64,000 bases of DNA. It comes from Leptospira sp. WS4.C2 (GTDB lineage Bacteria; Spirochaetota; Leptospiria; Leptospirales; Leptospiraceae). Positions 1-8,447 of the stretch are shown one piece after another (position 1 is the stretch's first letter; every line of letters begins with the position of its first letter). The translations under genes and the position numbers were made by a program. The stretch covers positions 2,066,001-2,130,000 of the forward strand of contig NZ_CP162139.1 in the NCBI RefSeq assembly GCF_040833985.1, in the 5' to 3' direction. Under the pieces are notes generated by a model. The model was not told where the DNA came from, searched no databases, and saw nothing but the letters and a program-made list of their open reading frames with translations.

Positions 1-355
1 CTTGTTTTAAACCTACTTGGAAAGGCAAAAGTCCAAGCGAACGTTCTTTCCATAGTTTAGATAACCGTGGTGGAAAAATTTCCTTAGCCAGTTTTGCCAA
101 TCGCTGGATGGTGGCCACGGGTTTTGGCCCAAAGGCAAGATGGATTCTTTTTTCAGATCCATAAAGATTCGTGGCTACGGGAAATTTGGTTCCTTTGACA
201 TTGGTAAACAAAAGTGCAGGACCTTTTTTGGCGACCACACGCCTTTGGATCTCTGCCAGTTCCAAATAAGGATCCACAGGTTCGGAAACTACATGCAGTT
301 CCCCTTCCTTTTGCAAAAGTCGGACAAAATCATAGGTGGATCGTAGTGAAACCAT
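1..355 (-). CDS. ubiD: UbiD-family decarboxylase, N-terminal part (runs off the left edge)
   Basis: Reading the minus strand from the ATG at 355-353 gives about 118 uninterrupted residues of a UbiD-family prenylated-FMN decarboxylase. Recognisable segments are VRLLQKEGELHVVSEPVDP, LELAEIQRRV, GPALLFTNVKGTKFP and NLYGSEKRIHLAFG, the usual UbiD N-terminus. Family members decarboxylate quinone precursors or other aromatic acids. The catalytic Arg/Glu region lies outside the window, so the exact substrate cannot be told. It is divergent from the App1-like gene at 409, with 53 bp between the two starts, and appears to be a conserved chromosomal flank rather than part of the O-antigen locus. The symbol is a family name only. 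Confidence 0.85.
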   Translation of the reverse strand, partial: MVSLRSTYDFVRLLQKEGELHVVSEPVDPYLELAEIQRRVVAKKGPALLFTNVKGTKFPVATNLYGSEKRIHLAFGPKPVATIQRLAKLAKEIFPPRLSKLWKERSLGLLPFQVGLKQ

Positions 356-408
356 AAAAAGGAATAGACGGCTCCTTGTTTTCTTAGACGCTATAGGGCA
401 TAAAATCT

Positions 409-1950
409 ATGTCCCAAGAACCAAATACCACACAACCAATCATTACCGATATCAAAAGAATTGCAGTCTGCGGAGGATCTTTAGGGAGAGAAAGGCGCTC
501 CTATGTCCGAGGCCAAGTGGTGGATGTGGGGATTACTGATCTCATGAAGGCTGAAGGCCTTTGGGATTTAGTGACAGGACTTTTTATTGGGGAAGAAACA
601 AAAATCACTCCTTTTTTAGATTTTTCGTTGGCACCGGTAAGAAAACCCGTATTGAAATTGGAAGTGTATGACGCTGGTGGAAATAAAATCTATACTTCTG
701 GAAAAATCAAAGCCGATGAGGATGGATTTTTTTCCTGTGAAATCAGAGACAAACTGCCGGTTGGGTCTCATGACTTCCAAGTGATCCTAGAAGGCTTGGA
801 TAGTTTTCGCCAATACTCCAAAGACTTAGCCCATTTGAATACAACAGAAGATTCAATTTTAGGAAAAACAACTATTGTTGGAAAAGGAAAACTGAGAATC
901 CTTGCCGAAGACTACAAAGGAATGGTGGTCACTTCTGACATTGACCAAACCTATTTGGCTACAGACATCCATTCCGGAAAGGGAAAGTTTACCGCAGTCT
1001 TTGAAACACCTAACCAGAAACAGGCGCTCCCAGGAATGCCTGAGCTCTACCGAGAGCTCAGAACTTCTCTTTCCAATGCGCCGCTTGCTTTTATCTCGGC
1101 AAGCCCCCACTTCTTTCGCCGGACTATGCTTGCGACGATTGCCAAAGACAATATCCAAATCGAATCCTTACATCTAAAATACCTAGAAGGTACGATCAAA
1201 GGTGTTTTTGATAAAGTTCTTGGAACTATTTTTAATCCAATCGAATTTTTACAGAATGGATTCAAACCGGCTTGGTCGAGAACAAAAAAATTCCTAGGAG
1301 CCTCCTACCAAAGTCTCTTTGATCAAATGTCCTATAAACTTTCAATCCTACTTTATGACAGAGTGTATCTGCCAACAGAATCCAAAGAAATTCTTCTGGG
1401 TGACAATACAGAATCGGATTATATGATCTTTACTCTCTACCAAATTATCTGTATGGGAAAACTCACCGGAGATGAATTAGAAGAGTATCTTTACAAACTG
1501 AACTTTCTTGGTCGGGATGCAATTACAAGGGATGCTTCTAAAAAAATCCGACTCCTTTCCGAAGAAATTCATAGAATTCATGGAACCACGAATCCCGTTT
1601 CTTTAAGTATCATCAATAGAACTGGCCACGGGCCAAGTGAATTGGAGATGCGAGAAAAAGTTAAAGATGCGTTACCGGCTGGGATGTATGATTCCCTATT
1701 TGCAACCAAACAGGCATTTTATGGAACGGAGGGTGCGATGGGTATGGCTTTGCTTTTAGAAGCGGAAGGATATTTTACAATCGAACAGACTTTAGCGGTT
1801 GTAGCGGGAATGATTGGGAAGGTGCTTGAAGGGAAATTGGTAGATGAAGGTTTTTTATTAAAACTAATTGAAGAATTAACTCTACCAAAATCGGCAGAGG
1901 TTGGAAGACAAAAATTAAAGGACGGCCTTGCCACCGCCTTTGGGTCGTAA
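409..1950 (+). CDS. App1/DUF2183-type phosphatase-like protein
   Basis: 513 residues. A beta-rich N-terminal half (about 70-170) precedes the segment TSDIDQTYLATDIHSG (about 175-190). Its DxDxT pattern (D177, D179, T181) is the HAD-like signature of the App1 phosphatidate-phosphatase catalytic domain (DUF2183). LAFISASPHFFRR near 220-235 matches the second HAD motif region. No signal peptide is evident, so a cytoplasmic location is likely. The ATG at 409 follows AGGG (395-398) at about 10 nt. It is convergent with the GT2 gene at 1958, with only 7 bp between stops. Known members act on phosphatidic acid in yeast; bacterial roles are poorly defined, so the substrate is inferred from family only. 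Confidence 0.75.
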   Translation: MSQEPNTTQPIITDIKRIAVCGGSLGRERRSYVRGQVVDVGITDLMKAEGLWDLVTGLFIGEETKITPFLDFSLAPVRKPVLKLEVYDAGGNKIYTSGKIKADEDGFFSCEIRDKLPVGSHDFQVILEGLDSFRQYSKDLAHLNTTEDSILGKTTIVGKGKLRILAEDYKGMVVTSDIDQTYLATDIHSGKGKFTAVFETPNQKQALPGMPELYRELRTSLSNAPLAFISASPHFFRRTMLATIAKDNIQIESLHLKYLEGTIKGVFDKVLGTIFNPIEFLQNGFKPAWSRTKKFLGASYQSLFDQMSYKLSILLYDRVYLPTESKEILLGDNTESDYMIFTLYQIICMGKLTGDELEEYLYKLNFLGRDAITRDASKKIRLLSEEIHRIHGTTNPVSLSIINRTGHGPSELEMREKVKDALPAGMYDSLFATKQAFYGTEGAMGMALLLEAEGYFTIEQTLAVVAGMIGKVLEGKLVDEGFLLKLIEELTLPKSAEVGRQKLKDGLATAFGS

Positions 1951-1957
1951 CGTTTGA

Positions 1958-2965
1958 CTATCGCCTTCTTTTGGAAATTGGTTTTTTGTTAGACTCACCC
2001 GCGATAAATTCGACCACATAAAGTGGTCGACCTTTTGATTCTTCAAAAATTCGAGCCACGTATTCACCTAAGATCCCAATGGAAATCAGGATAGAACCTC
2101 CAATCAAACAGATCAGAGTGACAATGGTCGCCCATCCAGGATTGTAAACAATAGGCATTTCTAAAATGAAATGTTGGAAAGCACGAAAGAGAGCATAGAC
2201 ACCAACTGCAAATCCAATCATGGCCACGACAATCCCAAGACCCAAACTAAAACGAAGAGGCAGAGGAGAAAAAGAAACAGCTGCATTCATTGCAAGTTTC
2301 AACATCTTTTGTAACGGGTATTTAGTTTCCCCGGCTACTCTTGGATCGCGTTTGTAAAAGACTGGAATCTGCGGAAATCCAATCCAAGCATTCATACCTC
2401 GAAGGAAACGGTGATTCTCTCTAAGACCATTCAATGCATCTAAACACCGTCTGGAGATAAGTCGAAAATCACCGGAATCTAAAGGAAGATCCTTATGAAC
2501 CAGAATTTTCATCAGACGATAGAAAGCCCAAGCAGTTACTTTTTTGAAAAAAGATTCTCCTGAACGAGCTAATCTCTGTCCGTAGACGACATCGTAACCT
2601 TCTTGGTATTTTGAAAGCATTTCCAAAATGACTTCAGGAGGATCTTGTAAATCCGCATCCATAACGACAACCGCATCACCTTTTGCGTGATCCATCCCCG
2701 CAGTGACGGCGATTTGGTGGCCAAAGTTTCGGGAAAGGGAAACCACTCGCACATGAGAATCTTCCTTCGCCCATTCCATTAATCCGTCAATTGTCCGGTC
2801 GGAACTTCCATCGTTGACTAATATGATTTCAGTTTTGACCTGAAACTTGGGAATGGTTTCCTTTAGACGTTTTTTTAAAATTTCTAAAACTTCTTCCTCG
2901 TTATAACAAGGAATGATCAGGGAAAGTAGATTTGGTTTTTTTCTCGGGAACAGATAATAATGCAT
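1958..2965 (-). CDS. GtrB/DPM1-like polyprenyl-phosphate glycosyltransferase (GT2)
   Basis: 335 residues. The N-terminal GT-A domain carries SLIIPCYNEEE (15-25), VNDGSSDRT (50-58) and the DxD-type motif DADLQDPP (103-110). Two hydrophobic C-terminal segments follow (about 236-262 and 276-305), then a basic tail ending KKPISKRRR. This is the architecture of GtrB/YkcC/ArnC enzymes, which move a sugar from a nucleotide sugar to undecaprenyl phosphate on the cytoplasmic face. The lipid-linked sugar would then be used outside by a GT-C enzyme, and several such genes lie next to it (3095, 4789, 7015, 10674). The donor sugar cannot be read from sequence. Confidence 0.85.
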   Translation of the reverse strand: MHYYLFPRKKPNLLSLIIPCYNEEEVLEILKKRLKETIPKFQVKTEIILVNDGSSDRTIDGLMEWAKEDSHVRVVSLSRNFGHQIAVTAGMDHAKGDAVVVMDADLQDPPEVILEMLSKYQEGYDVVYGQRLARSGESFFKKVTAWAFYRLMKILVHKDLPLDSGDFRLISRRCLDALNGLRENHRFLRGMNAWIGFPQIPVFYKRDPRVAGETKYPLQKMLKLAMNAAVSFSPLPLRFSLGLGIVVAMIGFAVGVYALFRAFQHFILEMPIVYNPGWATIVTLICLIGGSILISIGILGEYVARIFEESKGRPLYVVEFIAGESNKKPISKRRR

Positions 2966-3043
2966 ATTTAATCTAAATGAGTAGAACTAAAGAAATTAGC
3001 GCTTGAGGAAAATAAAAGAAAACCTATTGGAAACACCACTACA

Positions 3044-3076
3044 ATTTGCTTCCGAAATAATTTTTCAGAAGCAAAT
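3044..3076 (-). terminator. Hairpin downstream of the 3095-4630 gene
   Basis: Arms 3044-3052 (ATTTGCTTC) and 3068-3076 (GAAGCAAAT) are perfectly complementary. After one mismatch the stem can extend by four more pairs (GAAA/TTTC). It starts 19 nt past the stop of the minus-strand gene at 3095 and precedes the next gene in that direction. There is no clear U-tract on either strand, so this may be a processing or weak termination hairpin. Confidence 0.4.
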
Positions 3077-3094
3077 GACTCTCGTAGAAAAAAA

Positions 3095-4630
3095 TCAATT
3101 CTTTTCGATCTTTACTAAAGATCTTAAATAATGAATTTGATTTCCCTCTCTTACCAAAGTAGGAGATTCTAATTCAGGGGTTTCAAATTGAATGAGGGTA
3201 TACGATTTTAATTCCTCAGAATTACATTGGTAGGTGCGGGGAACCAAAAAATGCCAAGGTTCCTTCAGGCAAACTTTCTTTCCTTCCCGATTCAGTTGGG
3301 AAGCTACGCCGAGAACTAAATTCCCCTGCGGGAAGTCTTTCGGGTTACTATCCCAATGTAATACAAAACCTTCGTCGATCGTTTTAATGGCATTTGTCCA
3401 TTCTTTCACAAAAAGATTTCGATCTTTGCCTGGCTCTTTACCATACAACAGAACTGTAAAACCGATCAAAAACATCAACCAAAGCATTTGTTTTGGTTTC
3501 CAGTTTGATTCCAATCGATTCTGCAAAAGAACAAGCAGAACAAGAAATACTTGAATCGCTATTACCGAATAAAAATGCCAGAAAAGATGAGGAACAATCG
3601 GTCCCTTCATCCGAAATAGAGTCAATAGAATCACGATTGTGTATAAGAGACTAAAGTTTCTCAGACGCAAAGTAAATGAATTTAGACCATCTTGTTTCCA
3701 AAATGGAAGAAGGATCAAAATACCATAAAAGAAACCGGCATATGGTAAAGGGAAGATAGAATCGAAAGTTGTTTTTAAAAAAGAAAACACTTCTACGGGT
3801 TTTTTGTTTCCGCCACCCTTTAACAAATATTTAACGACGCTACTAATATTTCCTGGAAAATTTTGGAAAAAATCGAAGAGAACAGGAAGCCAAATCAAAA
3901 ACAATACAAATCCGGCTACTAAAATCGGAAATTTTAAATCTCCCATTCGATACTCATTTGTTTTTCTTTCTTTAAACAAATAATAAAGAATGAAGAATGT
4001 TCCGAATGCCAATGGAACTGCTCCCATAATATTGAGTTGAAATAAAAAGGACCCACTGAAAATATAAACTGGCAAATACCACCATTTTCGTTCCGTCAAA
4101 TTAACTAAAGATAGAATGAAAACGAGAAACGGACAAATCATTACGTAAGGAGTCCATGTCTCAAACAAAAAACTTAAACCCAAACTTCTCCAAAGGAAAA
4201 AACAAGAAATCCAAAGTAAAATGGCAGGCCATGCTGATCGAAACAATTTGCTCAGGTGGTAAAAAACAAACCCTAGGCAGAAAACATTTAGAAGATAAGT
4301 TACAAACACATAACGTGCGTAATTTGACTCAAAAAAGAAAACTGTTTTTTCGGCAAAAGCAAGGAGATAAAAATATGCAGGCCCCGGATGATTGAACTGG
4401 AACCGGGAATATGGTCCAAAGGCAATTCGTCCATTTAGGATTTCCATAATTTGGAAATCATTGGCGGCCAAATCCGTAACAAAATAATACTCGCCAAAAA
4501 AATTGGGAAGATTCACAAAAAAATAAAGAAAGGAAAAAAAGAAAAACAAAAGACCCACTTGGACCTCGGGTTTCTTTAAGTTGAAAACCTTCTCATCGGT
4601 AAAAAATCTTTTTATATTAGATACATTCAT
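3095..4630 (-). CDS. GT-C-like integral membrane protein (GT39/PMT-like)
   Basis: 511 residues with roughly ten hydrophobic segments, starting at about 27-47. The first large loop has GPYSRFQFNHPGPAYFYLLA (about 97-116), a signature seen in dolichyl-phosphate-mannose-type (PMT_2) glycosyltransferases, preceded by acidic residues (AANDFQIMEIL). The C-terminal ~100 residues form a small soluble domain. Such proteins transfer sugars from polyprenyl-phosphate donors on the periplasmic side. It is upstream of the GtrB-like gene at 1958 on the same strand, a natural synthase/transferase pair, and divergent from 4789. The acceptor is unknown; decoration of the O-antigen or of a protein are both possible. 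Confidence 0.65.
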   Translation of the reverse strand: MNVSNIKRFFTDEKVFNLKKPEVQVGLLFFFFSFLYFFVNLPNFFGEYYFVTDLAANDFQIMEILNGRIAFGPYSRFQFNHPGPAYFYLLAFAEKTVFFFESNYARYVFVTYLLNVFCLGFVFYHLSKLFRSAWPAILLWISCFFLWRSLGLSFLFETWTPYVMICPFLVFILSLVNLTERKWWYLPVYIFSGSFLFQLNIMGAVPLAFGTFFILYYLFKERKTNEYRMGDLKFPILVAGFVLFLIWLPVLFDFFQNFPGNISSVVKYLLKGGGNKKPVEVFSFLKTTFDSIFPLPYAGFFYGILILLPFWKQDGLNSFTLRLRNFSLLYTIVILLTLFRMKGPIVPHLFWHFYSVIAIQVFLVLLVLLQNRLESNWKPKQMLWLMFLIGFTVLLYGKEPGKDRNLFVKEWTNAIKTIDEGFVLHWDSNPKDFPQGNLVLGVASQLNREGKKVCLKEPWHFLVPRTYQCNSEELKSYTLIQFETPELESPTLVREGNQIHYLRSLVKIEKN

Positions 4631-4788
4631 GTATTACAACTCTTCCCTTCCATATAGAAAAAACCCTCATTTAACAAACAAAACCTACAATACAGATTGT
4701 CCACGTATCAGTTTAAGAAAAAAATCTAACTACCATTCAAAAAGAATAGCAAAAAACTGGATTTAGTCCAAAACTGGGATTATAAAAA

Positions 4789-6375
4789 ATGCTTTATCTG
4801 AATAAAAATCTAAAAAACATTAAGACTTATTCATACATCCCTGTAGTTCTTTTTTTTGTTTTTATCTCTCTTTCTTATTTGTATACAGGCTCTTTTTTAG
4901 TTTCTCCAAAGACGATTCGTTTTGCCACCTTGGCCCTGTTAATTTACTTCCTACTAACAAAAAAGGGAAATAACCTACTCAAATTCGTATCCATTTTCGT
5001 CTTTTATTTGTCATTTATAAATCCAGTTCCTTCTTCTGATCTAATTCCCTCTAGATTCCTTCCTTTATGGCTAGATTCATCCTTTGACTTTAAATTTGAA
5101 ATGCTTCTAGAGGAAAAAACCTTTGTCCAAGAAAAAGAACTCTCCGACCTAGAGGGGCAAATGACAAGTTTGCCACATGCCAAAGGGACGGGATTTCAAG
5201 TTTTACCATACTATCTAGTTCCTGGAAATAATGAAATCCTACCGACGTATCCGTGGACACCAGGTGTTTTCAACTATATTGTCTTTGAAGTTTTATCTTT
5301 CATCAAACCTTTGGTAGAGCCGCAGAAGTTTGAAAATGCAACTTCCGTAATTTCTATTTTACCTCAGATCTACAGACTTGAGATATTTTCTGCGGCACTT
5401 CTCGCAACGATAACATCCTATTTCCTTTACTTAATCCTTTGCCTAAAGCCATTCTCAAATTCGAGTTCTGTTGCTTTTGTTTTTGTATTCATTTACTCTT
5501 TTTGTACTTCCCATTTTTCCAATTCTTCCCAAGCTCTCTGGCAACATACAGTGATCGAATTATTACTTTCTATTATCCTTTACTTACTCTTATCCGATGA
5601 TAAAAAACAAAACATCCGTTTTTTACTATTGGGCTTCGTTTCCGCACTTCTCATTTACTCAAGACCGAGCTCCGTTTTTTTACTAACTTTTCCTTTATTA
5701 TATGTCTTTAGGGAATTCAAATCCTACAAAATTTCATTAATCTTTGCAACCGTATCATTCGGATTGTCTATTTTTGTTTTTGGATGGATCAACTACACAT
5801 ACTATCATCATATCATGGGAGGTTATCCATTGCACAAAATTTCTTATTCACTGATTGGATACAAAAATCTTTTTGCCAGCCCGTTTCTTTTTGGATTGTT
5901 CGGCCTAACGTTTAGCCCCGGATTCGGGTATTATCTCTTCTCACCTTTCTTACTTTTACCGTTGATCAAACTATACGAAATTCCGAATAGATACTTAGCC
6001 GCGACTTTGTTTTTACCTGTTCTTTTTTTACTATTATTTTATTCGAAATATATTTTCTGGGAAGGCGGGGATTCCTTTGGAGCAAGGTTTTTAACTGATA
6101 TTAATATATTCTCGATTTTAATTTTTTCCCTAACTCCAACCAAAGTTTGGAAAAAAAGAGGTTTCCAAATAATCTCCATATTGCTCTTGTTATTTTCTTT
6201 TTATATTCAATATTTCGGAGCAAACAATAAGGAAATAGTTTCTTTATGGAACAATTGCGATTACGAAAATAGTTTCGAAAAATCAATTGACTTAACAAAC
6301 CTACCCTTCCATCCAAAACAAGATCTAAAGTCCTGTGAACGCAAGAAAACGCGAAAGAAACTTTTCCAGAATTAG
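4789..6375 (+). CDS. Polytopic membrane protein, putative GT-C glycosyltransferase
   Basis: 528 residues with an N-terminal membrane segment at about 18-36 and about nine further ones. The loop after the second to third segment contains GFQVLPYYLVPGNNE and TYPWTPGVFNYIVFEVL, and SRPSSVFLLTFPLLYV follows later. This loop placement and length are typical of GT-C sugar transferases, though I recognise no named family. The ATG at 4789 follows GGGA (4776-4779). It is divergent from 3095-4630 across a 158-bp gap where I see no convincing promoter. The protein ends in a basic tail (CERKKTRKKLFQN). Function is inferred from topology and neighbours. Confidence 0.6.
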   Translation: MLYLNKNLKNIKTYSYIPVVLFFVFISLSYLYTGSFLVSPKTIRFATLALLIYFLLTKKGNNLLKFVSIFVFYLSFINPVPSSDLIPSRFLPLWLDSSFDFKFEMLLEEKTFVQEKELSDLEGQMTSLPHAKGTGFQVLPYYLVPGNNEILPTYPWTPGVFNYIVFEVLSFIKPLVEPQKFENATSVISILPQIYRLEIFSAALLATITSYFLYLILCLKPFSNSSSVAFVFVFIYSFCTSHFSNSSQALWQHTVIELLLSIILYLLLSDDKKQNIRFLLLGFVSALLIYSRPSSVFLLTFPLLYVFREFKSYKISLIFATVSFGLSIFVFGWINYTYYHHIMGGYPLHKISYSLIGYKNLFASPFLFGLFGLTFSPGFGYYLFSPFLLLPLIKLYEIPNRYLAATLFLPVLFLLLFYSKYIFWEGGDSFGARFLTDINIFSILIFSLTPTKVWKKRGFQIISILLLLFSFYIQYFGANNKEIVSLWNNCDYENSFEKSIDLTNLPFHPKQDLKSCERKKTRKKLFQN

Positions 6376-6507
6376 AAAATTTAAATCATTACAATCCTAA
6401 TTCACTACAAAATTACCTCGTAAACCAATAAGACAACTATGTTAAATTTTGAAGTAAGCCGCTTACCATCACAGAATCACAAAGAGTTTACAAAATTTTG
6501 AATTAGC

Positions 6508-6535
6508 TTGTCAATATACAAACGCGCCATAGATT
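6508..6535 (+). promoter_or_regulatory. Possible sigma70-type promoter upstream of 6569
   Basis: TTGTCA (6508-6513) and TAGATT (6530-6535) are separated by 16 nt and end about 33 nt before the ATG at 6569. The site lies in the 193-bp gap after the stop at 6375, where a new transcript might start. Only four of six -10 bases match consensus, so this is tentative. Confidence 0.3.
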
Positions 6536-6568
6536 TGGTATTGTATTTAAGTCTGATTTTCAACCATC

Positions 6569-7018
6569 ATGAAACAAAAAGTGAAATCTTTAGTAACAAT
6601 TGTATTATTTTTTTTCATTACGTTTATTGTTTTTACTACCTGGACTAGTTTAGCAAAACAAATCAAGTCAGCAAAAGGGAACGTAAATTCAATGAAACAA
6701 CTTGCAGCTGGCTTCCCTCAACTATTTTATCCAAACTACTTTTACGATTTAAGCACATTAGCTGAGAGATTCCGGAAAATTCAGAAAAAGGATGATTTAT
6801 ATTATAACGATAACCAAGTTTTCCGTTCTGATGTTTTACAAATGGCCACTGCCCCAACAAAAATAAAATCTCTAGAGTTATTGAATTCTAAATCAGCATT
6901 TGTTGTTATACCGAAGCAAAACTTCAAAAGTGAAAACATTCGGCCCAACATTCTTCACAGTTGCAAACAGATAATAGAAGGGACTTATTATTCAATTAGT
7001 CATTGCGAGAACTTATGA
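6569..7018 (+). CDS. Small single-span membrane protein, function unknown
   Basis: 149 residues. One hydrophobic segment near the N-terminus (about 9-28) is followed by a soluble, probably periplasmic, domain with charged stretches (AERFRKIQKKDDLYYN) and a short beta-like end. I do not recognise the family. Its TGA overlaps the ATG of the next gene (ATGA at 7015-7018), so the two are translationally coupled. The soluble part resembles the C-terminal periplasmic tails seen on neighbouring GT-C proteins, while the next protein has almost no such tail. It may therefore supply in trans the domain that is fused elsewhere; this is inference from architecture. Confidence 0.6.
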   Translation: MKQKVKSLVTIVLFFFITFIVFTTWTSLAKQIKSAKGNVNSMKQLAAGFPQLFYPNYFYDLSTLAERFRKIQKKDDLYYNDNQVFRSDVLQMATAPTKIKSLELLNSKSAFVVIPKQNFKSENIRPNILHSCKQIIEGTYYSISHCENL

Positions 7019-8319
7019 AAACTATAATTGGAATTCTGTTATTTATCCATTTAATGTCCTTTTATGTATTAAATTTTTTTCCTAACCTATATCCAACATT
7101 ATTGGCTTCTCTGACTATTTCCACTTTCTTTGTGTGTCTTCAAATTATAAAAGAAATAATGATCAACAAAGACAGAAAACAATTCTTTGTTTTTGCTGGT
7201 CTATTGGGTTCCGTTTTTCTTATCATAAGTTATATTGCCGAAATTCGTTGGAGCATCAATCCCTTTGGAATGATCGATGCGTATGCTATGTGGGTGGGCA
7301 AAGGACGAGTCTTAGCAATTTCAATCCTTGAGGGTGATCCTCTTCCGTTATGGAATACGTATTGGAGAATGCCAAATTATCCATTAGGTATCCCCTTACT
7401 CCATGCAAATTTTTCATTAGCATTTCCAACACTGGAAAATTTTTTAACTACAATAAGGATTCCGAACTACATATATTTAGCATTATTATATTCTTTTATA
7501 TTAGGAAGGATACAGGAGTTAAAGAGCATTCGATTTAAGATTCTATTTATAATCACTACTGGAGCTTTTTTGTTTCAGCCAAATTATTTGCTTGTCACCT
7601 CCGATCTTTGCGCAGACTTCCCTGTTTCTGTTGTATTAGCAATCGTAACATTCTTCCTCTTAAATTCAGAAAGAAAATACGATTTTTACTGGATGATATC
7701 CTGTCTTGCTTTATTAATCAATTTAAAAAGTGAAGCACTTTTGATTGCTATGCTTGCTTCAATATTCTTCCTTTATCTATATTTAAGTAAAAAACAAAAG
7801 CTAATTCGACCATTCTTAATACTTTTTCTTTTACTAATATTTTTGGGAAGTCCCACCTGGTATTTATTCGGGAAGGGAAGTTTTTTATCCTCCGACTTCA
7901 AGGATGTAAACAATTCTTCATCTCAACTACAATTTCTAATAGGGCGATTATTCGATAAACAAATTTGGCTTTTGATAATAAAGTATTTTTCAAACTTCTA
8001 TTTTACGCTAACAAAAGGTTTAACCCTATCGCTAATCTTGATAGTATTGATCTGGGGAAATCGAAAGCTCCGGATAGGAGGGTTATTCTATTTGGTTTGC
8101 ATTTCGACTTATACAGGAATATTCCTCTTAACCTCGCTTGATCCAGAGATACATCTCGATCAAGCCTATGACCGTATTCATCTCCAACTGTTTCTAATCC
8201 CCTTGGTAATTTTTTGGGAATTCATAAAGCAAAATGAAATTTTAATGACAAAACTAATTAGAGAATTAGGGAATCTTGGATTGAACTACTTCAAGATTTT
8301 AAAAAAAAAGTTTATTTGA
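7015..8319 (+). CDS. Polytopic membrane protein, putative GT-C glycosyltransferase
   Basis: 434 residues from the ATG at 7015, which overlaps the previous stop as ATGA; an in-frame TTG at 7003 would add four residues but lacks that arrangement. About ten hydrophobic segments are visible. A loop near 80-120 has IRWSINPFGMIDAYAMWVGK and WNTYWRMPNYPLGIPLL, with acidic and aromatic residues where GT-C enzymes bind a lipid-phosphate sugar. The extracytoplasmic C-terminal domain is missing, unlike its neighbours. It probably works with the 149-residue protein encoded just upstream. No specific family is recognised. Confidence 0.6.
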   Translation: MKTIIGILLFIHLMSFYVLNFFPNLYPTLLASLTISTFFVCLQIIKEIMINKDRKQFFVFAGLLGSVFLIISYIAEIRWSINPFGMIDAYAMWVGKGRVLAISILEGDPLPLWNTYWRMPNYPLGIPLLHANFSLAFPTLENFLTTIRIPNYIYLALLYSFILGRIQELKSIRFKILFIITTGAFLFQPNYLLVTSDLCADFPVSVVLAIVTFFLLNSERKYDFYWMISCLALLINLKSEALLIAMLASIFFLYLYLSKKQKLIRPFLILFLLLIFLGSPTWYLFGKGSFLSSDFKDVNNSSSQLQFLIGRLFDKQIWLLIIKYFSNFYFTLTKGLTLSLILIVLIWGNRKLRIGGLFYLVCISTYTGIFLLTSLDPEIHLDQAYDRIHLQLFLIPLVIFWEFIKQNEILMTKLIRELGNLGLNYFKILKKKFI

Positions 8320-8447
8320 AAAAATAATTCAAATATTAACATAGGATACTTTCTGGGATCGAACGGCCGAAAGACACAGTCATGTAGGCATTCAAACTTA
8401 AGAAAAAAATTGCCTGATTCCATAAGCTGGGAATTATTTGAAAATAA

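Noticed and set aside
336..539. 67-residue plus-strand ORF before the App1-like gene
   Set aside because: Overlaps the start of the App1-like gene in another frame and has no ribosome site or recognisable content.
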